Part shown: one piece after another, positions 49,725-58,616 of the stretch
Layout of the letters: the number at the start of each line of letters is the position of its first letter
Position numbering within the stretch: the stretch's first letter is position 1
Notes under the pieces: generated by a model
What the model was told of the DNA's origin: nothing
The model's database searches: none
The model's input: only the letters and a program-made list of their open reading frames with translations
DNA from: Pelargonium tetragonum
Lineage: Eukaryota > Streptophyta > Magnoliopsida > Geraniales > Geraniaceae
DNA length: 64,000 bases
Direction: 5' to 3'
Assembly: GCA_036897445.1 (NCBI GenBank)
Contig: JAYMTL010000013.1
Location: forward strand, 149,102 to 213,101
Made by a program: the position numbers and the translations under genes

Positions 49725-51668
49725 CTTGTTATTATATGAACTATACCGTACCGGGAACAAGTACATTTTTTGTATGGTAAGGCTTTTACTCAAATGGGAT
49801 TTTTTATTTCTTTCTCATTTTAGGGCAAATATGTATCTAAAAAAACATTAAGATTTGTAGAGACTTCTTTCTAAGAATTTTCTAGAGTTCAGGCATATAT
49901 TAAACCACATGTGGATGGTATCTACTTCCCAGCAAATGGGTAGCTTATTTAAAATCTTGTTGTACAAAAGGGCCTTATCTTAAAAGTATATGGAACATAA
50001 AGCAATTCCTTGAAAAAGTATACAGGCGGGGAGGTCTAGTATTAATCTAGCAATACGTCATTTTTTTAGTTAGTATAAAATTCCAAAAAACCAGGAAATG
50101 CCGAGGGCTATAGCGATTACGTATACTTTGTGATGAACAGGGGATTTTTAGTAATTTAGATTTAGTTTCTTTATTACCCCTAAGATTAGTTAACTGTCAT
50201 GCACCTTTGCATATAAACGCTAAACTTCTAAATGAAATTTTATACTTTGTTGAATGAAAAATGAGAGTTAGGTATTACAGCGCCTCTAAAAAAAAGAGTA
50301 GCTCTGCTACCTTGTGAAATCTGTCTTAATTCGAAGCCTTCCTAAACTAATTAAGTGTAACGACTATCTTACATTTTATCTTCTACTGCCAGGTTAAGAA
50401 AGAGTCCAATGTCTAGCAGGGAACCCTAAGTATATACTTAAATTATTCCTCACTTTGGTGCTAACAAAACCTCCGGAACACAGGGGAAATGGTGAGTCCT
50501 TATAATAAAAATAGTAGCTAATCCATTCATGTATATAGATTCAAAAGTCAAAGTCCCTCTTGTGAACACTAAAAGGCATTTTTATTTACGGAGACTCGAA
50601 TCTCGAAATTTTTTCAGTATTAAAGTCAAAATGAGTCTACAAAAAAACTTGTATAATACCTGACTGACAGAAGATAGTAGTACTGATGGTATAATGCCAA
50701 GTAAATTATCTCCGGAGTCCTAAAAGTCTTAACTTTTCTCTTGTATTATCCTTATGTGAAAGTATCCATTTTCTTTTAGGTCATAGGAGAACATACAACT
50801 GAGATATAATTTTGACTGCTTTAATAAAAAAATGGCCTTTCCTTGGAGTGCTCCTATATTATTAATGTACCAATGGATCGAAAAATCCCTTTATCCGCAT
50901 TTGAGTTACTTCCCACAGCAAGGTTAAGAACTTTACAGCACTTAATACTCGGGTTTTGGCTCTGAGAAATTTATATCATACTTTTATTTATGCGCCGTCC
51001 TTATATACCTACGCGCAACGCTCCTTAGATGTTGAACTAGGAAACTCCCAACCTTAAAGTTTAGAAATTGGAACCGCCTGTGCTATTATAGACATAGGAG
51101 ACTCTGCCTCGCTACGCTAGAAAAAAGGAATGCTTTTGAAAAAACTAAACTAAAGTAGGTTAGGGAACAGGGTATATTATATAGTTTAGCTTTTACTCAA
51201 AGAGGATACCCAGAAAAAAAGACAAGCCTCTTAACTTACAGACTGTATACTCTAAAAGCTACGGAAAATTGAAACATTTCTTGCATATCCTATTACATTT
51301 GTGGTGTAAACCTTCTTTTTAGGACTGCATTCTCATAACTTGTTTAAAAGATACAGAAGCAAATTTATCTTGTTTTTAGACTTCATTTTGAATATTTCGA
51401 GCTTCGTTATAAAGGAAAAAGTGTAGTACGAAATATTTCTAAAGGAGTCCTATTAAATACAATACCTAGGAAATGTAGTGCACTCTAGCTAAAATACTAA
51501 AATCTTCCAAATTTTATTATAGGATATACGGAACTCGCGGGGGCTCTAGATAATTAATTTGGGGTTGCTTCAATCGTTAGTTATAGCTTTCCTTGGGCTT
51601 AGTACACAGCTTTAATCGGATAACTTAAAGGGTGGTCCCTGGAGTTTTCCTATCTAGAGATTTTGAAC

Positions 51669-51682
51669 ATATATATATATAT
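51669..51682 (+). repeat. (AT)7 microsatellite
   Basis: Seven AT units. No context suggests a role. Confidence 0.8.
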
Positions 51683-52404
51683 TGTAGATACTACTAATTT
51701 AATTAGAAACTACTCACAGCCTAAATCGAAGTCGGCCATTATACAAGTCCGAGCCTATGAAAATGAAGAAAGGGATCTTATCCTTCTTATCCTAATGCCA
51801 GAGAACCTTATTAGCGATACCCGCGCGTAACCTTTTAAACACTTATAGAGAGACACTTGCCTAAGGGTTCCCGAAGAATGAAAAGTCTTCCCTGGGAGTA
51901 TAAAAAGGGTTTCTGTCTAACAACAACCCGGACTCTTTCTCTAGCCCGGGGGTTTAAAGACTGGAATTTTTTATTGATTACAGGAGGAGATATCTTTTAA
52001 CTAGGTTCTTTTTAGCTGTGTCTTACTTTTGAAGTCATTTTGACTTAGAAACTTGTAAGTAAAGATTCTTAAGCTGGGCCTCTCGGGGCGGGAAACCTTA
52101 TGATAACAGGATACTGACGGTGTCTATAAGTTACAGAACTTCAATTAACCAGAAAAAAAGACTAGAACTAGAACATTTCTTAACTTAGTTCTAGTAAAAA
52201 AACTGGAACCAGAATCTAAAAGGAAAATCTTTACTTACTATCTGGAATTGTGAAATTGGAAAACCCAGAAACATTAGGAAACAACCTTCCTAATAGGAAC
52301 CGGAATCCTAACAGCAGATATATATATGATAGCGAAATCCCTTCATCAAGAAAACCCTGACCTGAAAATGCCATTTCATGGATCTTTTGACTTTCCATAA
52401 ACAT

Positions 52405-52740
52405 ATCCCATCTGCTTTTAGAGTTGTCTGTTCTTATTCTTCTTGACTTAATAACTTCTTATGACTTCCTAGTTGTGCACTATTAGGAATCCTTGCAGCT
52501 ATAACTGGAGTTAATGGGCTTATTTGTCGTAGGGGATACAGGTACTCGATAGAGAGAGTTCGCGGAGTTAGTTTCTGGATTACTATTCATTAGTAACGAG
52601 GATATCCTCTATAGGAATTATAAGAGTTTAAAGTAGTTAGTTGTTAAGGTAAGGGGGCATTCCTCCTGCTTATGCTCTTATCGTATAGAAGGTAAGCTTG
52701 CTTAGAAAGATTAGTAGTACATCCATCTAGAACCTTGTTA
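52405..52740 (-). repeat. Reverse-oriented CAGTCGGGA family: one 5'-end block and one partial core
   Basis: ATCCCATCTGC at about 52405-52415 (counterpart of the GATGGG start box) is followed by TTCTTCTTGACTT near 52440. A linker with GCAGCTATAACTGGAG and repeated TAGTTAGTTG runs comes next. A partial second core follows with CTTATCG at 52677-52683, an AGAAGGTAAGC and a CTTAGAAAG segment. The CGACTGGAG box is missing or unrecognisable, so this copy is truncated or badly diverged. Confidence 0.45.
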
Positions 52741-52772
52741 AAAAAACTTTTATGCTATGCTCTACCATAAGA
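52728..52772 (-). pseudogene. Possible tRNA-Gly-like fragment
   Basis: The minus strand contains CTTATGGTAGAGCATAGC, close to the D arm and following bases of organellar tRNA-Gly, and 26 bases on a GGTTCTAG in T-arm position, two bases short of standard spacing. No anticodon stem or acceptor can be drawn. Very weak evidence. Confidence 0.22.
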
Positions 52773-53439
52773 TAAGGGCTCTGCATAGATATAATTATAA
52801 TGTCAAAAATGCTTGGTACTCTACTTTTTATTTTATATGGGAAGCAGTCTGTCCCTATATAGCACAGTACCTTGTAAAAATTAAGGAAGCTAAAACGTCT
52901 TGCTTGTATATTAAAAAAGACTTCAGAACTCTAAAAGGGCGTCCTGCCTATTTTTATTAGATAGCTCCTTTAAACTTTAGCTCCTAGTGACTCCTTACTT
53001 TAATTAGATTAGGTATAGAGTAAAACCTTAGATACTTTTTTAACTTAACGGAGTTACCTATAGTTTTAAGCCCTCCTTAATATTCCCTATTTCTAGATCC
53101 AGTAAATTTTTAACTCTTCGAACAAATTGTAGTGCGGTTTAGGGCTGTTCCAGTTTTACTACCAAATTCATAGCTTTTTGTGCTTATCCCTGAAAAGTGC
53201 GCCATACTCAGTAATACTCAGTAAGATAGGAAATTAGAATAATCTTGATTATGTAACATTATATACCTCGTTTACCCGGGCGAGATAAAACCGTATAATC
53301 ATAAAAGTCTTTGTATAGCCCAGCCTTAGGGGAGTCCTCTTGTTGAAGCCTACCAAAGGATTCCCCATCAAAATGAACCCGGTAACACAGGAATACACTG
53401 ATTCTTAACCTCCAAAACTTTATTTATTATTTAGAGATT
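52773..53439. other. Gene-free spacer with a tandem 10-mer
   Basis: Background-type sequence between two reverse repeat blocks. It contains a perfect tandem pair of ATACTCAGTA at 53204-53223 and a GGAGTCC motif at 53331-53337. The 52757-52960 frame is short and unrecognised. Confidence 0.5.
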
Positions 53440-54160
53440 TTTCTTAAGTCTTAAAAGTTAAGGGAGAAAGGGAGATAAGATCTTATTCTTACTGGTGTTG
53501 CTCTTAGGATTCCCGTACTCTCTATTGTAGTGTAGCTAATGTCTTCCTTTTCTTCTAAAGTGTAGGGAAGTAAATTAGTATAATAAGTCTTTCTCCTTAT
53601 TCTATAGTTATTTTGTATTCGTTAGATTTCCATTCAAATTCTTTAGTTGTTATTACTATAGGGAGGGTGGAAACTTATAAGTACATAAATGAGTTATTCT
53701 ACCTGACTTTTTTAGGGAAGAAAATGGAAGAGAGTTTATTTGATAATAGGTACTTACACAACAGGAACACTAACCTCTTATTCTTAATTGACTTCTTTGA
53801 CTTAATGTCTTCCTCTAAGACTTTGTATCTTACCCAGGAACAGCAGGAGCTCTACTCCTAAGGGAAATAAGGGAGCTGGGAGTCTAACCAGGGATATAGG
53901 GATAGCGGGTATTCCTGTAGTTATTGTAGCTAGTGCTGCTAATGGACTCTGGTAGTTAATGTAGTTCCATAGTATAATAGGGAAGTATAGTTAGTATTGT
54001 TTTATTCTTTTTATTCTATAGCTATAGTAAGAGAGACTTTTTAATAGCTATAAGTTCTATTCGGTATTATTTTAGATAGTACTAGATCGGTAAGAGTTGT
54101 TTAATTGCATTACCTCATGCTTCTGCTTTTATCGCTAATGAGAGTAAGGCCTTGGGGAGT
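53440..54160 (-). repeat. Reverse-oriented CAGTCGGGA family: linker and start of a core
   Basis: The minus strand of this block has the linker texture of the 54.5-58.6 kb array. On the plus strand it reads as T/G-rich GTAGTTATTGTAGCTAGTG runs, a purine-rich stretch near 53460-53490, and CTTCTTTGACTTAATG near 53780. It ends with TTTTATCGCTAATGAG at 54127-54142, which matches the reverse complement of the CTAGCGATAAA box of the 54.99 and 58.74 kb copies. The rest of that core is not recognisable beyond about 54160. The frame at 53613-53861 (82 codons) lies inside and has no known motif. Confidence 0.5.
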
Positions 54161-54415
54161 CTATAATTTTCAACTAGGAAAACACAAAGTAACTCCGAAT
54201 AATCTAGTAATAATACTATTTGAAGTAAAGTCTTGCCAAAGTCGTTAATTTAGTTACGTAAAAGTAGCGCATAGATTTTCTCAAAGTACAAGGGTTGCTA
54301 TAACTATATTTACACCTAACCTCTAAGTTTTCCCGCGAAGGTTCCTGTTAAAAAGGCCTTCAAAGCAAAAATACCGACCTTTAGACAAGTTGAGCGTGGT
54401 CACTATATTAAAACT
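54161..54415. other. Junction where the repeat family changes orientation
   Basis: About 255 bases of background-type sequence separate the last reverse block from the first forward block. No boxes of the family were found. It includes a TTTTCCCGCG cluster near 54329. Because the facing boxes on both sides are the same TTATCGCTA/GATAAACCC element, this is the centre of a large imperfect inverted arrangement. Confidence 0.45.
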
Positions 54416-54475
54416 TGCTGATAAACCCATAGAACAAGAGTAAGATATCTTAGAAGCCCATATACCCATAATATA
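54416..54475 (+). repeat. CAGTCGGGA family, copy P0 (3' tail only)
   Basis: CTGATAAACCCATAGAACA and GAGTAAGATATCTTAG match the 3' boxes of the copy at 58740-58790 (GCGATAAACCCAAAGTACA; GAGTAAGATCTCTTA) nearly base for base, and ACCCATA follows in both. The 5' part, with the CAGTCGGGA box, is absent. Confidence 0.65.
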
Positions 54476-54865
54476 CCTATTACCCAAATAAGTACCCAAA
54501 TAAGTTACCTGTTAAGAATATAAGACTAATAGAATATAGCATAATAAATAACTACAATGCTAATCTAATACTATAGTAACCTACATAACCCAATTAAGAA
54601 CAAAAACTACATTAACTACAGGAATACAATAAAACAATAAGACAAGAATAAGCCAAGGAATACACTAACTACAATAGCAACGGGTAAGCCCCACAGTAAG
54701 GCGGGGAATCTAGCAACAATAAAGACAAGGAATCTAGCAGCAGTAATACACCAAATAGAGAATCTTCTAACTGCAGGTATAGCTTTTATAGCTCTTATAA
54801 ATCTTCTAGCTCAAAAACTCAAATCCAAGTCAAAGAAAGCAGAAGCAACAAAAGAAGCAGCAGTA
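54476..54865 (+). repeat. Linker of copy P1 (A/C-rich, then AAGTCAAAGAAAG)
   Basis: Starts with a perfect tandem pair of TACCCAAATAAG (54481-54504), continues as A/C-rich sequence with repeated AACTACA and AATCTAGCA runs, a CCCCACAGTAAGGCGGGG hairpin near 54689-54706, then TATAGCTTTTATAGCTCTTATA. It ends with AAGTCAAAGAAAG (54827-54839), which recurs exactly at 55316-55328. One frame from about 54640 stays open in the standard code for about 85 codons without an ATG. It is alanine/lysine-rich at its end, but no counterpart exists in sister copies. Confidence 0.55.
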
Positions 54866-55030
54866 GATGGGGTCATAGAGTATATATACACAATCTAAAA
54901 ACTTACGGGAATCCTCCCTCTGTTACACTGCAGTCGGGAGTAGAGAGACTATAATACACCTCTCTAAGTTTGCTTACTCACTAGCGATAAAGATACAGGG
55001 AGCCAGAGGTATATCCCTTAATCCATATCA
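54866..55030 (+). repeat. CAGTCGGGA family, core copy P1
   Basis: Boxes in order: GATGGGGTCATAG, TATACACAATCTA, AACTTACGGGAAT, CCTCCC, CAGTCGGGA (54931-54939), AGAGAGACTATAAT, CTCTCTAAG, CTAGCGATAAAG, AGATACA. Two small stems are possible: GGGA/TCCC around four bases, and TAGAGAG/CTCTCTA around twelve bases. No open frame is shared with sister copies. Confidence 0.8.
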
Positions 55031-55384
55031 ACTAGAACCTAAAGAAACTATCTAATACAATCTAAAGCAACCAACTAAACAACAAACAATAAACTAAGGC
55101 AAAGAATACAATATATTAAGAAGCTAAGACAGTAACTACAATAACTAACAACCAGCTACAAGTAACAATAAGGCACCCTGGCTCTAGGCTCTATAAGACA
55201 ATACCTATCCCAATTACCCTTCCCTCCTTAGCTTTGTCCTCCTCCTATTCCCTCTTTCTTATCTTCTACTAACTAACACACAAATACAGAAATACAGAAT
55301 ACAAAGAAAAGGAGTAAGTCAAAGAAAGAGGTAAGTAAATAAAAAAAGAAAATACAAGAAGAAAAGCTAGCCAAGAAACGCGAA
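55031..55384 (+). repeat. Linker after P1: A/C-rich, pyrimidine tract, purine tract
   Basis: A/C-rich AACTACAATAACTAACAACC-type sequence leads to a pyrimidine tract at 55217-55269 and then a purine tract at about 55295-55370 that contains AAGTCAAAGAAAG (55316-55328). The order A/C linker, Y tract, R tract is repeated before other cores. Here no core follows at once; background-type DNA begins near 55378. Confidence 0.6.
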
Positions 55385-55924
55385 GGAGTCCTTTTCGAGA
55401 CATAATTGAAATTTCTATCTTTAAGAGGCCTCTTTCTCGTTGCTTCTATAGGAGAAACCTTGCAGAATCTGAGTCAATTATATGCCATTAAGAAGTTTCT
55501 ATTATATACGTTTAGTTGATAGGGGTTATAGACTCTTTAATCCTAGTAAGTTAATTTTAGTTGAGAATCCTTATCTCCTGTAAAACTAGTAAACAAATAA
55601 GGTTCCTTTTTAAAAAGCTTTTCCCACTTAAATTCTTAGAACAGCTATCTTGATTCTTTCTTTTTCTTATTATTAGTAGGCTTCAGAAAAAGACAAAGAC
55701 ACTTTTAATAAAAATCTTAGGAACAAATTACAATAAAAGGGAAATTAAGTACACAAAGGTTTATTACAAGAATAACAGTTCTAAGGCCTTTTAAATGCTA
55801 GAAAAAGTAAGTTAGCCCTCCGAGTAAGCTGTTGGTTGGTACTTATTTGACTTTTATGTCCGCTTAGAAAGAGATTTTATAGCTCCTTTTGAAACTGACA
55901 AGGAAAACCCCTTCTTTATAACCC
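55385..55924. other. Background-type DNA interrupting the repeat array
   Basis: The texture changes abruptly at GGAGTCC (55385-55391): mixed sequence with scattered G/C clusters replaces the clean purine tract, and the pyrimidine tract of the next unit resumes at about 55925. It may be an insertion or a recombined segment. No gene or terminal repeats were found. Confidence 0.45.
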
Positions 55925-56143
55925 ATACACCTTGTCTATTCTTTATCTTCCCTCTCTTCCTGCTTCTTCCAGCTATAGCTCCTTATAAAAGACTAACTCT
56001 CTAACAAGCCTCAAATCCAAATCAAACAAGTAGTAAGGCAACAGCAAAGTCAAGAACAAAGGAATCTAAGTCAAGTAAATCAAAAGGAATCAAAGGCAAG
56101 CAAGTAAAGAAGCAATTCTAGGTCAAGGTCAGAAGAATAAGAA
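55925..56143 (+). repeat. Y tract and R tract leading to P2
   Basis: Pyrimidine-rich sequence at 55925-55985 ends with TTCCAGCTATAGCTCCTTATA, comparable to TATAGCTCTTATA before P1. A CAAATCCAAATCAAA segment and A/G-rich AAGTCAAG and AAGCAAGTAAAG runs follow. This repeats the arrangement before P1. Confidence 0.6.
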
Positions 56144-56300
56144 GTGAGGGTGTACTAGTGGATCTATACATATTCTAGAAACTATGGGAATAAGCCCTCC
56201 TTCTATTCGTTCCAGTCGGGAAGAGAGATAGAATAATTTACCTTTCTAGGCCATAAACTCCATACTGATAAAGACAGATTGAGCAATAGAGCTTAGACAA
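56144..56300 (+). repeat. CAGTCGGGA family, core copy P2
   Basis: Boxes in order: GAGGGTGTACTAG, TATACATATTCTAG, AACTATGGGAATAAGCCC, CTCC, CAGTCGGGA (56213-56221), AGAGATAGAATAATTTACC, TCTAGGCCATAAACTCC, CTGATAAAGAC, CTTAGACAATTAGAAC. GGG/CCC with a six-base loop forms the first stem. The spacer between CTCC and CAGTCGGGA is one base shorter than in P1, which breaks any shared frame. Confidence 0.8.
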
Positions 56301-56650
56301 TTAGAACAACAATCTGTTACTATTGGTAGCTACATTAACTATATTAACAAGTATATAACCTATAACTGTTCTAACTAACTATAAGGTTGATAAGATTAAT
56401 ACAAATAATATATTACTAATATTATATTATATTAAGTACGCTATGACAGGAATAGAATACATATTTAGAATCTAGCCTCCTTACTTACCTTCTTAGCTTA
56501 TCTCCTTATCTCTATCCTTGTTTGTGCTTCTCTTCCCTCTTCTCCTCTTCCTTATATCCCTCCTACTCTAATCTAATAAACAAAGAAGTCATAAGAAATA
56601 AAAACAAGTGAAGCAAACAACTAAAAGAAAGAAAGCAAAGGAAGTCAATT
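56301..56650 (+). repeat. Linker between P2 and P3
   Basis: An A/T-rich linker with TAACTATATTAAC runs and a very A/T-rich stretch near 56400-56440 leads to a long pyrimidine tract at 56475-56570. A purine-rich stretch near 56600-56645 (AAAGAAAGAAAGCAAAGG) follows, directly before the GATGGG box. This is the clearest example of the Y-tract/R-tract arrangement. Confidence 0.6.
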
Positions 56651-56822
56651 GGTGATGGGCTGGTGTGTATGCATGTATCTATACTAATTCAAACAAGTAT
56701 AAGACTTTACCCTCCCTAGCTGTCGCTTCAGTCGGGAACAGAGATAGAATAAATTACCTATTAAGCCATAGGCTCCTTAGCGAGAAGCTCCAAAGCACAA
56801 AGAGCACTGCACCTTAGAACAA
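56651..56822 (+). repeat. CAGTCGGGA family, core copy P3
   Basis: Boxes: GGTGATGGGCTGGTGTG, CATGCATGTATCTATAC, CTTTACCCTCCC, CAGTCGGGA (56729-56737), AGAGATAGAATAAATTACC, TTAAGCCATAGGCTCC, TTAGCGAGAAGC, AAAGCACAAAGAGC, CTTAGAAC. The GGGAAT half of the first stem is missing. The CATGCATG stretch links it to the reverse copy at 15672. Confidence 0.75.
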
Positions 56823-57205
56823 CACCCAATACAGGAAAGAACAATCCAAAGTATGTATAACTATTATAACCTATTACCATCTGGTATAGCTAATATAATT
56901 AAAATGTAAGAACTATAATAAGTCCACTAATACAATAATAGATATAAACTATAATACATATAAAAACTACTATTAACTACTAAAAGAATCTAGCTACAAT
57001 AAAGATTATATTAAGACAATAACAACTCCATAGCAGCAATAATACAAGGAATCCAGGCCTAGGTCTTCTACTCCTCTTCTAGTAACTCTACTTATTCTAA
57101 TACATCTAATACAGAATCTAAAACAAGCAAAGGAATCCAGGTCAGAAGCACCAAGGAAGTCTAAGTCAGAAAGCAATAGAACTCAAACTCAAGCAACAGA
57201 AAGAA
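56823..57205 (+). repeat. Linker between P3 and P4
   Basis: An A/T-rich linker with ACTATAATA-type runs, then a short pyrimidine stretch at about 57060-57080 with CTCTTCTAGTAACTC. An A/G-rich stretch follows with AAGGAAGTCTAAGTCAGAAAG and CAAACTCAAGCAACAGAAAG before the core. The Y tract is shorter than in P2 and P3. Confidence 0.55.
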
Positions 57206-57372
57206 GTTAGTGGTGTCATAAAGGCTCCTTACATGTTCTAGTAACTTACGGGAATATACCCTCCTTCCGGGTGCACTCCAGTCGGGAAATAGAGAGACTA
57301 TCCCAATCCTGCTAAGACTGTATACTCATTAACGAGAAACCCATAGTACAAAGAGTAACATTTCTTAGAGCT
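57206..57372 (+). repeat. CAGTCGGGA family, core copy P4
   Basis: Boxes: AGTGGTGTCATAAAGGCTCC, TTCTAGTAACTTACGGGAATATACCC, CTCC, CAGTCGGGA (57279-57287), ATAGAGAGACTATCCC, ACTCATTAACGAGAAACCC, ATAGTACAAAGAGTAACA, TTCTTAGAG. The GGG/CCC stem has a six-base loop. The spacer before CAGTCGGGA is one base longer than in P1. CTCCAGTCG here is the exact counterpart of CGACTGGAG in the reverse copy at 32563. Confidence 0.8.
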
Positions 57373-57520
57373 ATTACTATCCAACTAGAGCACTAACTAT
57401 ATATGTTTAGGGGATTCCCTAATACCCCACGTTACAGGTAACCCGTAAGGAGGGATAAAGCACAGTAACCCAAATAAGACGACTAAGACAATAACAATAA
57501 ATACAGTAAAATAAACTCTA
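57373..57520 (+). repeat. 3' flank of P4
   Basis: Contains a short inverted pair, TACCCCACGTTAC with GTAACCCGTAAGG, then A/C-rich linker with AAGACAATAACAATAAATAC. It ends where background-type DNA begins near 57520. Confidence 0.45.
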
Positions 57521-58237
57521 TTTCTGGAGCTTTTTCTTGTTTTTAATCAAAATTGAAAAAGGATGTAGCTTTGTTTAAGAAGAAGAGAGCTCCGAGAGAA
57601 GTTGCTTAGTTAGGGTATGAAAAGCCTCTTATGTTCTTATAGTAGAGCCGTGCCACGAGGGATAACCCCTACCTAAGGGAAGTCTTTTACAGATCCATGA
57701 AAGAGAGCCTAGTACCAGAAAATAGAAAGACTTATTAAAGATTGCCCCTAAAAACAAAAAAGGGGAAAACTCAGTACAAATAAAAAAGAAACTAAGTGCA
57801 ACAAAGATAGATTATTTCAGATTTGACGCCCCTTGAGATCTTTTTATTTAAGCTCCTAAGAAAAGCTAAGGAAACTCTATCTTTGCAAAAGCTCCTTACA
57901 CTAGACCAAGGGAAAAGAAGAAAGCCTTTTCATTTAAATTGTCCTGCTTTAGCCTAGCAGCTTTTTATTAGGAATTGGAAACAGGAACCAAAGGAAACCT
58001 AAAAACTACTTACCCTAACTCAATTCAATTAAATCGCTTCTATTAAAATATAAAGAATTCGGGAATACACAATGAATTAGAACAATGCTAAACTTTATAT
58101 CTATAGTGCTTTTTATCTGCAGTCTAGGTACCTATTAGTTTTTTTACATTTAAGAGATTTTACAGGTGTTATGCTACATTTTTTTGGGTTACTTAGAATT
58201 AAAAGGAGTCGAAAGGTAATACATCTTAACATAGAGA
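57521..58237. other. Background-type DNA interrupting the array; carries 43-bp repeat copy 2
   Basis: Mixed sequence with G/C clusters splits the array between P4 and the deleted core at 58238. It includes the exact 43-bp repeat (57722-57764) shared with 38330-38372, so at least part of this interruption shares a source with the 38 kb region. No gene was recognised. Confidence 0.5.
57722..57764 (+). repeat. 43-bp exact direct repeat, copy 2
   Basis: Identical over 43 bases to 38330-38372, same strand, about 19.4 kb away. It lies inside the background segment that interrupts the repeat array. Confidence 0.9.
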
Positions 58238-58345
58238 CCCTCCCTCTTCTAATCCATCTAAGGCTAAATATCCCCTGTACTGATCAGGGAAGCACAAGAA
58301 AGAGTGATACATCCTAAAGAAGTGGAACCCACAATCTATATTACC
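58238..58345 (+). repeat. CAGTCGGGA family, internally deleted core (P4b)
   Basis: ACCCTCCCTC is followed almost at once by ATCTAAGGCTAAATA, CTGATCAGGGAAGCACAAGAAAGAGTG and ATCCTAAAG. These match the CCTCC box and the post-AGAGAG boxes of P3 (TTAAGCCATAGGCTCC; GCGAGAAGC; AAAGCACAAAGAGC). The CAGTCGGGA-AGAGAG segment is missing, so this is an internally deleted copy. Confidence 0.55.
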
Positions 58346-58616
58346 CATTAACCAATATATAGTAACTAAAGTAACTAAGACCCAACACTATAAGCTATAA
58401 TAAAAAGAATATAATAAGAATAGAAACTATAACCCTATAAGTCCCTCCTTTCCTTAGCTTATCCACCACCTTCCCCTTTACTAAAGACTATACTAACTCG
58501 AACAAATCTCTCTAAAACAAGTAAACTAAAGAAGTCATCATAAGTCAATAGGAATAAAAAGAAAACAAGTAAAGCAGAGTCAAACACAACTAAAACAAAG
58601 AAAGAAGTAAGTCAGT
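58346..58616 (+). repeat. Linker, Y tract and R tract leading to P5
   Basis: A/C-rich CCAATATATAGTAACTAAAG-type linker, a pyrimidine tract at about 58440-58485, then A/G-rich sequence (AAAGAAGTCATCATAAGTCA; AAAACAAAGAAAGAAGTAAGTCAG) directly before the core. Confidence 0.6.

Larger units (their letters stand above)
47767..52404. other. Gene-free background DNA
   Basis: No gene was recognised; the 47866-48087 minus frame (73 codons) has no motif. A nested hairpin at 49696-49724 and a (AT)7 run at 51669-51682 are the visible structures. GGAGTCC motifs lie at 50714-50720 and 51444-51450. Confidence 0.45.

Noticed and set aside
52085-52110. Large-subunit rRNA fragment (GATAACAGG-like)
   Set aside because: Only a short word matches; flanking bases do not match rRNA.
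54866-55030. Group I or group II intron core
   Set aside because: Only loose likeness to P and R elements; no S element at proper distance and no domain V-like hairpin was found.
57640-57680. Group II intron domain V starting GAGCCG
   Set aside because: The following bases do not form the conserved 34-base hairpin.
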